Notes: generated from the letters alone by a model not told the origin. 21,714 nucleotides of DNA from JAVSMW01 sp032027005 (GCA_032027005.1 JAVSMW010000001.1:193050-214763), one strand, 5' to 3'. Positions 7,879-15,827 are shown, numbered from the stretch's first letter. Made by a program: numbers and translations.

Positions 7879-8322
7879 TCACCTGGTACTCTTACAGCAT
7901 TTCTCACAGTATCCATAAAACTTGAGCTGGTGGTCAACAATCTGAAACCGGTTCTTCCTTTCAATTTCACTTTCGAGAGTCTCCAGCAAATCGTCCTCAA
8001 ATTCCGAAACATAACCGCATTTCAGACAAATCAAGTGATGGTGATGATGAACCTCTGATTCATAGAACTCATACCTAGCCCGGCCATCACCAAAGTCCAT
8101 TCTTTGTAAAACATCTAATTCTGCGAACAAATCCAAAGTCCTGTATATAGTAGCCAGGCCCATTTCAGGATTAGTTTTTTTAACAATACCCCAAACTTCC
8201 TCAGCACTTAAATGTTTATCAGGATTCTTGGTAAAAACCTCAAGGATAACCTTTCTTTGTGGTGTTAATTTATAGTCCTTATCATATAATTTTTGTTTAA
8301 CCGCATCGATGGAATGCCGCAA
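7879..8322 (-). CDS. fur: Fur-family metalloregulator
   Basis: This is a DNA-binding metal sensor. The winged-helix N-terminal half includes KLTPQRKVILEVF and ATIYRTLDLF. The C-terminal dimerisation half has HHHHH (about 92-96), CLKC (99-102) and CEKC (139-142), the structural zinc site. The family includes Fur, Zur and PerR; the neighbouring feoAB genes with Fur boxes favour Fur. A GTG at 8331 also opens the frame, but AAGGAG overlaps it. The TTG at 8322 has AAGGAG 7 nt upstream and gives 147 residues, so I place the start there. Its promoter is directly upstream, next to a 13-bp tandem repeat. lspA follows after 4 bp. Confidence 0.9.
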   Translation of the reverse strand: MRHSIDAVKQKLYDKDYKLTPQRKVILEVFTKNPDKHLSAEEVWGIVKKTNPEMGLATIYRTLDLFAELDVLQRMDFGDGRARYEFYESEVHHHHHLICLKCGYVSEFEDDLLETLESEIERKNRFQIVDHQLKFYGYCEKCCKSTR

Positions 8323-8362
8323 ATTACCCACTCCTTAAACCATCATACCTTTAACCCTTCAT

Positions 8363-8391
8363 ATTATATGGCATTTTAACATAATTTGCAA
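8363..8391 (-). promoter_or_regulatory. Sigma-A promoter of fur-lspA
   Basis: On the minus strand, TTGCAA (8391-8386) and a perfect TATAAT (8368-8363) are exactly 17 nt apart. The -35 is only 6 bp from the first unit of the tandem repeat at 8398. I see no clear Fur box over this promoter. Confidence 0.8.
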
Positions 8392-8397
8392 ACTATA

Positions 8398-8481
8398 CAT
8401 TAACACTGTGCATTAACACTGTGCATTAACACTGTGCATTAACACTGTGCATTAACACTGTGCATTAACACTGTACATTAA
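8398..8481. repeat. 13-bp minisatellite, six units plus a partial seventh
   Basis: CATTAACACTGTG is repeated head to tail from 8398 to 8475. Five units are identical, the sixth has one change at its last base, and CATTAA follows at 8476-8481. The array ends inside the stop codon of the zinc-ribbon gene and begins 6 bp upstream of the fur -35 box. Each junction makes GTGCATTAACAC, a partial dyad. Confidence 0.95.
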
Positions 8482-8663
8482 ACGCCACATTTTTTGCAGT
8501 TGCCGTCACAGCCCATTTTGAATAATGGTGAATTACAACGGGGGCATCTTAAACTTGTCAGTTTTTCAATCCTGTGATGGCAGAGAGGGCAAACGGTAAC
8601 TCCATCCCGCGGTTTTTCCGGACAACATCCGGGACCTGATTCCTCATAACTTTTCTTCGTCAT
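8478..8663 (-). CDS. Small zinc-ribbon protein linked to feoB
   Basis: The predicted protein has 61 residues and nine cysteines. The metal-binding pattern is CPLC (two-residue spacing), then CPRC, then GCDGNCKKCG at the C-terminus. Such paired CxxC knuckles usually bind zinc or iron. I do not know a firm function. The position directly after feoB, possibly translationally coupled, suggests a role in ferrous iron uptake or its control. An alternative ATG at 8693 lies 4 bp after the feoB stop and adds ten residues. I chose ATG 8663 because of an AGGGGAG site about 11 nt upstream, a weak basis. The stop codon lies within the minisatellite. Confidence 0.8.
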   Translation of the reverse strand: MTKKSYEESGPGCCPEKPRDGVTVCPLCHHRIEKLTSLRCPRCNSPLFKMGCDGNCKKCGV

Positions 8664-8697
8664 CGGAATATCGTCTCCCCTCAGTGTGAACATTACT

Positions 8698-10674
8698 TTA
8701 TTGTTCTACCTGGCAGGAGGCTTTTCCTTCTTTGAAAGGAATACCTTTGGAATTTATGTATTTACCAAACACCATAATCAACACCAGGAATGCCAGCACC
8801 ACGCCAATGACAGTTTCAGCAGACCCGGTCAATCTGTAGGTTTGCGCTGTTAAACCGCCGATAATAAAAGCGAGCCCCAGGATAGCCGGCCATACCAGAA
8901 ACCCTTCTTTACGCCCACGCTCTTTGAAGATGATCAGGGTGGAGGCAATACACGGCACAAACAAAGTAATGGTGACCAATCCTACAATTGTCTGAATTTC
9001 TGTTAACTGCATGGTAGCCAGACCTGCGGCGCCAAAATCCCGGCGCACAAATCCCATAATAAAGGCTGTGGCTGCTTCTTTGGGAAGTCCCAGCCAGCCT
9101 ACCGTAAGAGGCTGGAGCAGCTTTTGCAGGACATCCAGTAAACCCGTGACCTGGAGAATGCCAATGAGCAGCGCGCCACCGGCAAAGAGGGGTGTTGCCT
9201 CAAGCAGGAAGTGATACGATTTCGTCAATGTCTTTTTCATTACATTATCAATCCGCGGCAGTCTTAAAGGAGGAAGGTCAATCAGCAAATCAGTGGACCT
9301 CCCCGGCAAAACTCTGTCTAACAGGGTTCCCGCTGCAGCCAAAACCGTGAAAATGACCAGGACAAAAAGAGTCATATATAATCCACTGACTTTGCTCAGC
9401 AGACCGGCAATTACCGCCAATTGGGCTGAACATGGAATCGCCAGGCCCAGCAGAAAAACAGCAATTTTTCTCTCACGGTCAGACCCCAGCAAACGGGTAG
9501 TAATAGTAGCCAGAGTAACACAGCCGAAGCCCAGAATTATAGGTATAATTGCCCTGCCATTAAGGCCGATTCCGGTCATCGCCCGGTCTGAAAGAGTGGC
9601 AATTCTGGGTAAATACCCGGAATCTTCAAAGGTTGAAAGAGCCAGGTAAAATCCGAATACCAGCGGCAAAAGCAATCCCAAAATGTACGTTACGGTCATG
9701 GTTAAAACACCAAATTCCCCTATCAGGATGGTCCCCAGCCAGCTTTGGTCCGAAACAAACCGGCCCACCAGACTTCGCATCCAAGGCTCATAATACCCCT
9801 GCATCACAACCTCTTCTGTAAAACCTACTACGTCACCGGCGATGAACACTCCGATAAACTTGTACATGCCATATAAAAACACCGCCAGAATCGGCAGTCC
9901 AGTCAGAGGCTGGATCATCAGGCGACCGAGAACTGAGCCCAGACCAGCACCATTCCTGGACTGGGTCACCACATGTCCGATAATATCATTTACTCTGGCT
10001 CTCCTCTGCAGGTAAATTTCCTCCCTGTCAGCACCGGGCTCAATTCCATGTCTTTGGGCCACAATAGGATCCCCTTCAAGGATAAGCAGGGCCTCACCCT
10101 GATTGCCCACTCTGTCATGGAGCAAATGCAGTTTTTTATGTAGCCCAGGGTCAATATGGCCAGATCTGGCCTTTTCAATAGCAGCCTTCAACTCGTTAAT
10201 TCCCTGTTTCTTGGTAGCAACAGTTGGCACCACCGGCACACCCAGTAAATCACCCAATAAGTCTACATCAATCCTGCGTCCCTGGTGCTCTGCCTCATCC
10301 AGCATATTTAAAGCTATGACTACAGGTGCGCCGGTGTCAATAACCTGCTGGGTCAAAAACAGATCCCGCTCCAAATGAACAGCATCAACAATATTTACAA
10401 CAATATCTGCGCCCAGGATTATATCTCTGGCTATTTTTTCCTCATCGTTAAACGAGGATATGCCATAAACACCCGGAGTATCGATAATTACATCAGAATT
10501 ATAGCGGCCATGGGAAATTTCCAGGGTGGTTCCGGGATAATTGGAAACATCCACATATAATCCGGTAAAAGCATTGAAAAAAACAGATTTCCCCACATTC
10601 GGATTGCCGGCCAGGACAATCTTTCTGGCCCCGTCAGGGATGTCAATTTTTATTCCAACATCATGACAATGCAT
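8698..10674 (-). CDS. feoB: Ferrous iron transporter FeoB
   Basis: FeoB imports Fe(II) across the cytoplasmic membrane. The N-terminal G domain shows GNPNVGKS (about 23-30), DTPG (65-68) and NMLD (123-126). After a helical linker, the membrane part has Gate-like repeats with about eight hydrophobic segments, including GFGCVTLATITTR with its cysteine and the GFVRRDFGAAGL motif. The 658 residues are normal length. It follows feoA by 34 bp and is followed within 5-35 bp by the zinc-ribbon gene. The ribosome site at the ATG is weak. The Fur-box promoter upstream of feoA probably drives all three genes. Confidence 0.96.
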   Translation of the reverse strand: MHCHDVGIKIDIPDGARKIVLAGNPNVGKSVFFNAFTGLYVDVSNYPGTTLEISHGRYNSDVIIDTPGVYGISSFNDEEKIARDIILGADIVVNIVDAVHLERDLFLTQQVIDTGAPVVIALNMLDEAEHQGRRIDVDLLGDLLGVPVVPTVATKKQGINELKAAIEKARSGHIDPGLHKKLHLLHDRVGNQGEALLILEGDPIVAQRHGIEPGADREEIYLQRRARVNDIIGHVVTQSRNGAGLGSVLGRLMIQPLTGLPILAVFLYGMYKFIGVFIAGDVVGFTEEVVMQGYYEPWMRSLVGRFVSDQSWLGTILIGEFGVLTMTVTYILGLLLPLVFGFYLALSTFEDSGYLPRIATLSDRAMTGIGLNGRAIIPIILGFGCVTLATITTRLLGSDRERKIAVFLLGLAIPCSAQLAVIAGLLSKVSGLYMTLFVLVIFTVLAAAGTLLDRVLPGRSTDLLIDLPPLRLPRIDNVMKKTLTKSYHFLLEATPLFAGGALLIGILQVTGLLDVLQKLLQPLTVGWLGLPKEAATAFIMGFVRRDFGAAGLATMQLTEIQTIVGLVTITLFVPCIASTLIIFKERGRKEGFLVWPAILGLAFIIGGLTAQTYRLTGSAETVIGVVLAFLVLIMVFGKYINSKGIPFKEGKASCQVEQ

Positions 10675-10708
10675 CTTGTTTCAACCCCATTCCTCGTATG
10701 TCATTTTT

Positions 10709-10930
10709 TCAGCTGATTAATTCAACCTCGATCTCCCGGGCTAGCCGCCGCCCAATGGCTATCTCCTGATTGTTCTTGCGGAGAACCACCGGACCTGCCG
10801 GCACTATTTCCTCGCAATGAACGATTTCCCCCTCGGAAATTCCAAACCTGATGGCCTGGGCCCTGACTTCCGGCCTTTCAATTAAAGCTATCTTCATCCT
10901 TTGACCACGTTTGCAATTATCCATTTTCAT
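10709..10930 (-). CDS. feoA: Ferrous iron transport accessory protein FeoA
   Basis: FeoA is a small cytoplasmic SH3-like protein that supports FeoB. The 73 residues fit the family, with the pattern RFGISEGEIVHCEEIVPAGPVVLRKNNQEIAIGRRLAREIEV matching the beta-barrel and the C-terminal conserved IG-RRLA-I. The ATG at 10930 has AAGGGGTG about 5 nt upstream. It is the first gene of the feo operon, and two Fur boxes and a strong promoter lie directly before it. Confidence 0.93.
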   Translation of the reverse strand: MKMDNCKRGQRMKIALIERPEVRAQAIRFGISEGEIVHCEEIVPAGPVVLRKNNQEIAIGRRLAREIEVELIS

Positions 10931-10949
10931 AAAAACACCCCTTTGCTAC

Positions 10950-11000
10950 TGATAATCGTTTTCAATGATAAGTTGTAAAAAAGAGAGATAATCATTCTCA
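10950..11000 (-). promoter_or_regulatory. Two Fur boxes upstream of feoA
   Basis: Both sites fit the 7-1-7 consensus TGATAATNATTATCA. Site one (10986-11000) reads TGAGAATGATTATCT on the minus strand. It begins 6 bp downstream of the -10 box and should cover the transcription start. Site two (10950-10964) reads TGAAAACGATTATCA and lies 21 bp further downstream. Iron-dependent repression of feoAB by Fur is the natural reading. Confidence 0.85.
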
Positions 11001-11006
11001 TTTCCA

Positions 11007-11035
11007 ATTATAACAATTATTGCTTCAGGAGTCAA
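11007..11035 (-). promoter_or_regulatory. Sigma-A promoter of the feo operon
   Basis: On the minus strand, TTGACT (11035-11030) and a perfect TATAAT (11012-11007) are 17 nt apart. The -35 hexamer contains the stop codon of the Spo0E-like gene, so the two genes abut with no spare sequence. Confidence 0.85.
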
Positions 11036-11193
11036 TCATTTTCTTGTTTTGATTTCATTAATTCCACAATTAATTTATCTATCAGACAGCTTTTCTCATA
11101 TATGTCAGGGTCATCAAAAATGGTACTGCCCTTTTTTTCAACGAGCAGAATGAGTTCTTCCTGCATCACCCTAATCTTTTCGGCAAGCTCCAT
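11032..11193 (-). CDS. Spo0E-like aspartyl-phosphate phosphatase
   Basis: The 53-residue protein fits the Spo0E family of small phosphatases that remove phosphate from Spo0A and delay sporulation. It has the two-helix pattern ELAEKIRVMQEELILLVEKK, a short DDPDIYEKS turn, and SCLIDKLIVEL, which corresponds to the SQELD signature helix. ATG 11193 is chosen as start. A GGGGAG lies 11 nt upstream, which is long, and TTG 11217 would add eight residues. The stop overlaps the feo promoter -35. The target response regulator cannot be told from sequence. Confidence 0.8.
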   Translation of the reverse strand: MELAEKIRVMQEELILLVEKKGSTIFDDPDIYEKSCLIDKLIVELMKSKQEND

Positions 11194-11218
11194 GCGAAGG
11201 CACACTCCCCGTTTCAAA

Positions 11219-11243
11219 AGATACAGCTTTCCCAGCTATATCT
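11219..11243 (-). terminator. Probable terminator after the VWA gene
   Basis: On the minus strand a 10-bp stem (AGATATAGCT/AGCTGTATCT, one G-U pair) with a 5-nt loop is followed by only TTTG. The short T tract makes it a weak terminator. Confidence 0.55.
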
Positions 11244-11298
11244 ATTTTACTTTGAGGGACCTACGTTTATGCCTGAATTATTTCCTCCTTCAGGGCGG

Positions 11299-12744
11299 CT
11301 AAATCAGCTTACGGGCAACCACGTCAAGCTGCCGGAGGTTCCTGCATTCAAAAACCTGGCTGCAAAATACCCCATATACCGACATTATGCTGTCTTCGCG
11401 ATCCCATCTCTGCACAGGTTCCGGATTCAGCCAAATGACTTTTTTAACTTTACCGGCCATTTGTTGAAAATAATCCTGGTGCTCCCGCCGGTAATTATTG
11501 CGGGCATCACCAACAATAATCAAAGTAGTTTTCTTATTTAGAACATCCAAATATTTTTGGCAAAAGTCAATAAACATCTCTCCGTAATCAGAAAAAGCAG
11601 TTTTAGAGAATTTGGCTCTATTATATATTTCTCTGACACCTTCCTGGATTTCCCGGTTTCTCATCAGTTCAGTAACTTCGTCAGGTGTATCAATAAATAC
11701 AAAGGTGCGCACATGCAGGAACCTGGCTTGAATTGAGTAAATCAACTGCAGCATAAACTCGCTGAATATCTTGACAGAACCGGACAAGTCGCAGAGGACA
11801 ACAATTTCCGGTCTGGTCGGGCAGCGATCCCGGTAAGCCGGGCTGATCGGTACTCCACCGGTAGTCATCGACTTGCGGATGGTTCTCTGCAGGTCGACTT
11901 TACCCCGTGTGGCCATCTTCTGCCGAAATGACAGCCTGGTGGCCAGTTTATGGGCCAACTTGCTGATTTTCTTTTTTATCTCCGCCGTCTGAGGGGCAGA
12001 TAAGCTGTAAAAATCCAGTTCATTAATATTTTCTCTGTCCAAAATAGTGTTAAGTGCTTCTCTGCCCAGCCTGTTGATTAGAACCTTCTCCAGTTCCCGG
12101 TAAAGCATTCCTTCGAGCTGGCTTAAGCGTTCCTGCCAGTCAAGGAAATCAGCGTCGTTATTTAAGCGGGCTTCCTGCTCCAGCTTGGAAACGCCCATAT
12201 TCCATTCCAAAAAGACTTTAACCTGTCTGATCGCATTTTTCGTGTCCTGCAGGTCTTCATCCTTTATCTCTCCGAGGCTTTGCACACCTCTTTTGACTAA
12301 TTGGGCCATTTCACCGGGGTCCCCTATTTTTATCACCTGCATGAAATTCTCCACTGCCGCAGTAGCCAAGCCCTGACCGTGGCCAAAGCCTGTGGACCGG
12401 CCCTGGTCTTCCCCCAATACAGGGTCACTGCCTGTGCAGGCGCGGTCTGCATCATCAGCGGCATATCGTCCCTCTCTCCAGGGCAATATTAAGTCAGGCC
12501 ACCGTTTAAGAGCCTCTTCACGGTGGCCAAAAAAATCCGGGTCAAAATAAAAGCCAAATACTTTATCAAAGGTAAGCATATTAGTCTGGTCCTTGATCAA
12601 AGCAGCGGCCAAGGTATGATAAAAAGTCTTCCGGTCAAGTCCTGTCAAAGACAAGGCCCTCAGGCAGTCAGCCGCTTCAGTATGGCTGACTCTGACTCCC
12701 GCCCTGCGCAGTAAAGCCGTAAATTCAAGAATTTTTCTATCCAT
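11299..12744 (-). CDS. VWA domain protein, CoxE-like
   Basis: The protein has 481 residues. The N-terminal two-thirds is charged and mostly helical. The C-terminal third is a von Willebrand factor A domain with the MIDAS metal motif CDLSGS (about 318-323), a later threonine-containing FIDTPDE, and LIIVGDARNNYRR. This fits CoxE-like VWA proteins, which work with MoxR-type AAA ATPases in metal-cofactor or protein-complex assembly. The MoxR gene lies 32 bp upstream on the same strand, which supports a functional pair. No carbon monoxide dehydrogenase or other obvious client lies in the window, so the substrate is unknown. The ATG has GGGGAAG 6 nt upstream. Confidence 0.9.
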   Translation of the reverse strand: MDRKILEFTALLRRAGVRVSHTEAADCLRALSLTGLDRKTFYHTLAAALIKDQTNMLTFDKVFGFYFDPDFFGHREEALKRWPDLILPWREGRYAADDADRACTGSDPVLGEDQGRSTGFGHGQGLATAAVENFMQVIKIGDPGEMAQLVKRGVQSLGEIKDEDLQDTKNAIRQVKVFLEWNMGVSKLEQEARLNNDADFLDWQERLSQLEGMLYRELEKVLINRLGREALNTILDRENINELDFYSLSAPQTAEIKKKISKLAHKLATRLSFRQKMATRGKVDLQRTIRKSMTTGGVPISPAYRDRCPTRPEIVVLCDLSGSVKIFSEFMLQLIYSIQARFLHVRTFVFIDTPDEVTELMRNREIQEGVREIYNRAKFSKTAFSDYGEMFIDFCQKYLDVLNKKTTLIIVGDARNNYRREHQDYFQQMAGKVKKVIWLNPEPVQRWDREDSIMSVYGVFCSQVFECRNLRQLDVVARKLI

Positions 12745-12776
12745 TCCGTCTTCCCCATATCCCTGATTTGAGTGGC

Positions 12777-13649
12777 TTATTCCGGCAGCAAACCACCCAG
12801 TCTATCTTCCACTTTTCTGATATCCTGCTGGTATTTTAAAAGTGTATTGACGGTATCACCAACCAGCTCAGCATCAAGGGAAGCAGCACCCAGAAGGACC
12901 AGGGTCCGGGCCCAGTCAAGGGTTTCTGAAATACTGGGAGCCTTCTTAAGCACCATTTTTCTGAGAGCCTGGACAAATATGACTATTTTCCGGGCCAGCT
13001 CGGCATTAATTCCCGGCACCTTCATTCTGACAATGGCCAGTTCCCGTTCAAATGAGGGATAGTCAATGAAAAGATGGATACAGCGCCTTTTCAGGGCATC
13101 ACTGAAATCGCGGTAATTATTACTGGTGAGCACTACAACTGGGATTGATCTGGCCTTTACTGTACCTAATTCAGGAATTGAAACCTGATAATCAGACAGG
13201 GCCTCCAGCAAAAAACTCTCAAACTCTTCATCACTCTTATCCAGTTCGTCAACCAGAAGTACAACGGGGCGTTCTGCCTGAAGGGCCTTCAAAAGCGGCC
13301 TGGCCAGGTAAAATTCCTCGGAAAAAATATTTGTTTTTGTTTCCTCCCAGCTTTTCTCTGTCAAATGATTAGCCTGAATACGCAGGAGCTGTTTTTGATA
13401 ATTCCATTCAAATAAGGCTTTGGATTCATCCAGCCCCTCATAACACTGGAGCCTGATTAGCTCTGTATTCATAGCTTTAGCCACAACTTTAGCCAGCTCG
13501 GTTTTACCGACACCGGCAGGGCCTTCAATCAATAATGGTTTTTGCAGGTTTACGGCCAGATAAACCGCGGTAGCTGCCCGGTTATTAATAAGATAGTTTT
13601 GTCTGGTTAGCATATTTTTTACTTCTTCCACTGACCCAAACAAAAGCAT
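12777..13649 (-). CDS. MoxR-family AAA+ ATPase
   Basis: This is a 290-residue AAA+ ATPase of the MoxR group. Walker A GPAGVGKT (about 43-50), Walker B VVLLVDELD (129-137), a sensor-1-like VLTSNN and a C-terminal helical lid are visible. The substrate-facing loop sequence CYEGLDESKALFEWNY is typical of the CoxD-like subgroup. MoxR proteins act as chaperones with VWA partners, and the partner gene follows after 32 bp. The frame is open to 13700, but ATG 13649 is preferred because GGGAGG lies 4 nt upstream and the family N-terminus begins there. A long stem-loop lies in the upstream region (13709-13754). Confidence 0.92.
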   Translation of the reverse strand: MLLFGSVEEVKNMLTRQNYLINNRAATAVYLAVNLQKPLLIEGPAGVGKTELAKVVAKAMNTELIRLQCYEGLDESKALFEWNYQKQLLRIQANHLTEKSWEETKTNIFSEEFYLARPLLKALQAERPVVLLVDELDKSDEEFESFLLEALSDYQVSIPELGTVKARSIPVVVLTSNNYRDFSDALKRRCIHLFIDYPSFERELAIVRMKVPGINAELARKIVIFVQALRKMVLKKAPSISETLDWARTLVLLGAASLDAELVGDTVNTLLKYQQDIRKVEDRLGGLLPE

Positions 13650-13708
13650 CGAACCTCCCTGATTTTGACCAATAATCCGTAAACTGCAAAAGTGTCCCAC
13701 TAACTATA

Positions 13709-13754
13709 ACTGACGGCCCTGGAAATCATCAGACTCACCAGGTTCGCCGTCAGT
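13709..13754 (-). other. Bipartite stem-loop between the 98-residue gene and moxR
   Basis: On the minus strand ACTGACGGC pairs with GCCGTCAGT (9 bp). Inside, after a GAA bulge, CCTGG pairs with CCAGG around a 15-nt loop. No T tract follows on either strand, so it is not a standard terminator. It may be a leader structure, an attenuated terminator or an RNA processing site. Confidence 0.6.
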
Positions 13755-13784
13755 AATATAATCATGTATTAAATTGAAATCAGT

Positions 13785-14081
13785 TTAGATCAGTTTACAG
13801 GGGTCAAAAATTGCGTTATAGCGATCCCAATTGCACTCTCCGTCACCCTCGAGCCAATTGGCAAAATACTTCAGCTTTTCGCGGCACGGCTGGTATTGTT
13901 CAGCAATAAAACCCGGGTGGCGGAAACTAACCAGGTTATAAAGAACTTCAATTACCAGTTGGTCTTCAGAATCACCAACCTGGTTGATCATCTCATGAGC
14001 CCAGTTGGAAATCTCAGGTTGCGTTATCAGCCCTTCTAAAAATTGATCCAATACCATTCTAAGAGTTTCCCTGTCAATCAC
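13785..14081 (-). CDS. Hypothetical protein, 98 residues
   Basis: I do not recognise this protein. It is acidic and probably all-helical, with FLEGLITQPEISNWAHEMI near the N-terminus, a central EVLYNLVSFRHPGF, and a tryptophan- and cysteine-containing C-terminal part. The overall size and helical layout faintly recall small bacteriocin immunity-type proteins, but I would not assign that. GTG 14081 is preferred over GTG 14090 because GGGGGTGA is placed about 6 nt before it. A perfect -10 promoter precedes it, so it is expressed apart from guaB. Confidence 0.7.
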   Translation of the reverse strand: MIDRETLRMVLDQFLEGLITQPEISNWAHEMINQVGDSEDQLVIEVLYNLVSFRHPGFIAEQYQPCREKLKYFANWLEGDGECNWDRYNAIFDPCKLI

Positions 14082-14115
14082 CGCTGTCACCCCCGGTCAA
14101 TTTGTGTCAATATAT

Positions 14116-14144
14116 ATTATAAACCAACCGGAGTAAAATTCCAA
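14116..14144 (-). promoter_or_regulatory. Sigma-A promoter of the 98-residue gene
   Basis: On the minus strand, TTGGAA (14144-14139) and TATAAT (14121-14116) are 17 nt apart. It starts 8 bp after the guaB stop. Confidence 0.75.
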
Positions 14145-14151
14145 TAGTCTA

Positions 14152-15606
14152 TTACAAACTGTAATTGGGGGCCTCTTTAGTAATAGTAACATCATGGGGA
14201 TGACTTTCCCTTAAACCGGCACTGGTTATTTTAATAAACCTGGTCTCAGTTTTGAGTTCAGCAATATTCCTGGTGCCGCAATAGCCCATCCCGGCCTTTA
14301 GACCGCCAACCAACTGGTATACGGTCTCAGACAGGGACCCTTTGTAAGGCACCCGGCCCTCGATGCCCTCTGGGACAAATTTTTGCTCGTTTTCCTGAAA
14401 GTAGCGGTCCTTACTGCCTTCTTTCATCGCGCTCAGAGACCCCATCCCCCGGTAAACTTTGAAGCTGCGGCCTTGATAAATTTCGATATCACCGGGGCTT
14501 TCCTCAGTACCGGCAAAAAGACTGCCGACCATAATTACATCGGCCCCTGCCGCTACAGCCTTGACCATATCACCGGAATATTTGATCCCGCCATCACCGA
14601 TAATAGGAATTCCATGTTTTCCGGCTTCCTCTGCACAGTCGAGAATTGCGGTAATCTGTGGTACGCCAATCCCGGCAACTACCCTGGTGGTACAAATGGA
14701 ACCGGGACCAATACCCACTTTGACACAATCGGCTCCGGCGGCGATGAGATCCCTGGTACCTTCGGCCGTTGCCACATTACCGCCAATGATCTCGATATGA
14801 GGATATTTTGACTTTAACATATATACGGCATCTAAAACATTTTTGCTGTGGCCGTGGGCACTGTCCACACAGATTACGTCAACCCTGGCATTAACGAGGT
14901 TTTCGGCGCGTTCCATCATATCATTAGATACCCCGACAGCGGCACCTACCAGCAGCCGCCCTTTGCTGTCCTTGGCAGAGTTGGGATAAATCCTGGCCTT
15001 TTCGATATCCTTAATAGTAATCAGGCCTTTAAGATGATTTTGGCTGTCCACGATAGGTAGTTTTTCCACCTTGTGGCTCAAAAGTATTTGTTTGGCCCCC
15101 TCTAATGTGGTCCCCACAGGAGCAGTAATGAGATCTTCTTTAGTCATTACATCTTTAATGAACCGTGAGTAATCGGACTCAAATCTTAGATCCCGGTTTG
15201 TCAAAATCCCAACCAGAACGTTGTCAACAGTAATTGGAACACCTGAGATCCGATACCGGGACATGATCTCCAGAGCATCACTTACGGGATGGTCCGGGGA
15301 TAAAGAAATAGGGTCTGTAATAACTCCGTGTTCGGATCGTTTTACCTTGTCCACTTCCATGGTCTGCTGTTCGATGCTCATGTTCTTGTGGATAATCCCG
15401 ATACCGCCTTCCCTGGCAATGGCAATAGCCAGTCTGGACTCTGTTACGGTATCCATACCCGCACTCATCAGTGGAATATTGAGTTTGATATTTTTAGTCA
15501 AATATGTAGTAGTATCGGCATCCCGGGGAATTATCTCGGATTTTGCCGGAATAAGCAGTACATCATCAAAAGTCAAACCTTCTTTTTGAAATCTATCCTT
15601 TACCAT
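14152..15606 (-). CDS. guaB: IMP dehydrogenase
   Basis: GuaB oxidises IMP to XMP with NAD+, the committed step to GMP. The TIM barrel is interrupted by two CBS domains (about 94-205), which sense purine nucleotides. The catalytic loop GPGSICTTR with its cysteine (about 305), the IGDGGIKYSGD phosphate-binding segment, and the flap with YRGMGSLSAM are all present. The 484 residues are normal. ATG 15606 has GGAGGGGG about 7 nt upstream; the frame extends to 15630, but this start fits the family. I see no purine riboswitch in the leader. A stacked-hairpin repeat lies about 80 bp upstream. Confidence 0.97.
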   Translation of the reverse strand: MVKDRFQKEGLTFDDVLLIPAKSEIIPRDADTTTYLTKNIKLNIPLMSAGMDTVTESRLAIAIAREGGIGIIHKNMSIEQQTMEVDKVKRSEHGVITDPISLSPDHPVSDALEIMSRYRISGVPITVDNVLVGILTNRDLRFESDYSRFIKDVMTKEDLITAPVGTTLEGAKQILLSHKVEKLPIVDSQNHLKGLITIKDIEKARIYPNSAKDSKGRLLVGAAVGVSNDMMERAENLVNARVDVICVDSAHGHSKNVLDAVYMLKSKYPHIEIIGGNVATAEGTRDLIAAGADCVKVGIGPGSICTTRVVAGIGVPQITAILDCAEEAGKHGIPIIGDGGIKYSGDMVKAVAAGADVIMVGSLFAGTEESPGDIEIYQGRSFKVYRGMGSLSAMKEGSKDRYFQENEQKFVPEGIEGRVPYKGSLSETVYQLVGGLKAGMGYCGTRNIAELKTETRFIKITSAGLRESHPHDVTITKEAPNYSL

Positions 15607-15687
15607 AGCTGTTCCCCCTCCAACAGTCAACCAGTTTATATTCTAATAAGTATATCATAAGACGTGCAAAACTGCCATTAAAACTTG

Positions 15688-15820
15688 TCCGATGGCTAAT
15701 CGCCGCTAAGACCTCAGCTTCTGTTTGCTGGTGATAAGTGGCGCTAAGCCCCTGGATAAGTTCAACTAAACTTCAGATGGAGTTTGCAATTCCACCCGAA
15801 GTAAGTTTCACTTATCTTTC
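15688..15820. repeat. Stacked-hairpin repeat element, copy 3
   Basis: This copy runs parallel to the one at 17124-17260. It shares TCCGATGGCTAA, GATAAGTGGCGCTAAGCC, CTGGATAAGTT, CTTCAGATGGAG and GAAGTAAGTTTCACTT. Its second hairpin is imperfect compared with the 17209-17239 hairpin. It fills the guaB-fxsA gap and ends 8 bp before the fxsA stop codon. A short frame through both copies gives similar peptides, but I regard this as a by-product of the repeat. Confidence 0.8.
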
Positions 15821-15827
15821 ACCAAAC

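Noticed and set aside
8329..8331. GTG as the start of fur
   Set aside because: The AAGGAG ribosome site overlaps it; the TTG nine bases on has proper spacing.
8398..8481. CRISPR-like repeat array
   Set aside because: The 13-bp units are directly adjacent with no spacers, so it is a minisatellite.
13723..13736. CTGATGA on the minus strand, as in a hammerhead ribozyme core
   Set aside because: The matching GAAA strand and the three-stem order are absent, and the bases lie in the loop of a simple bipartite hairpin.
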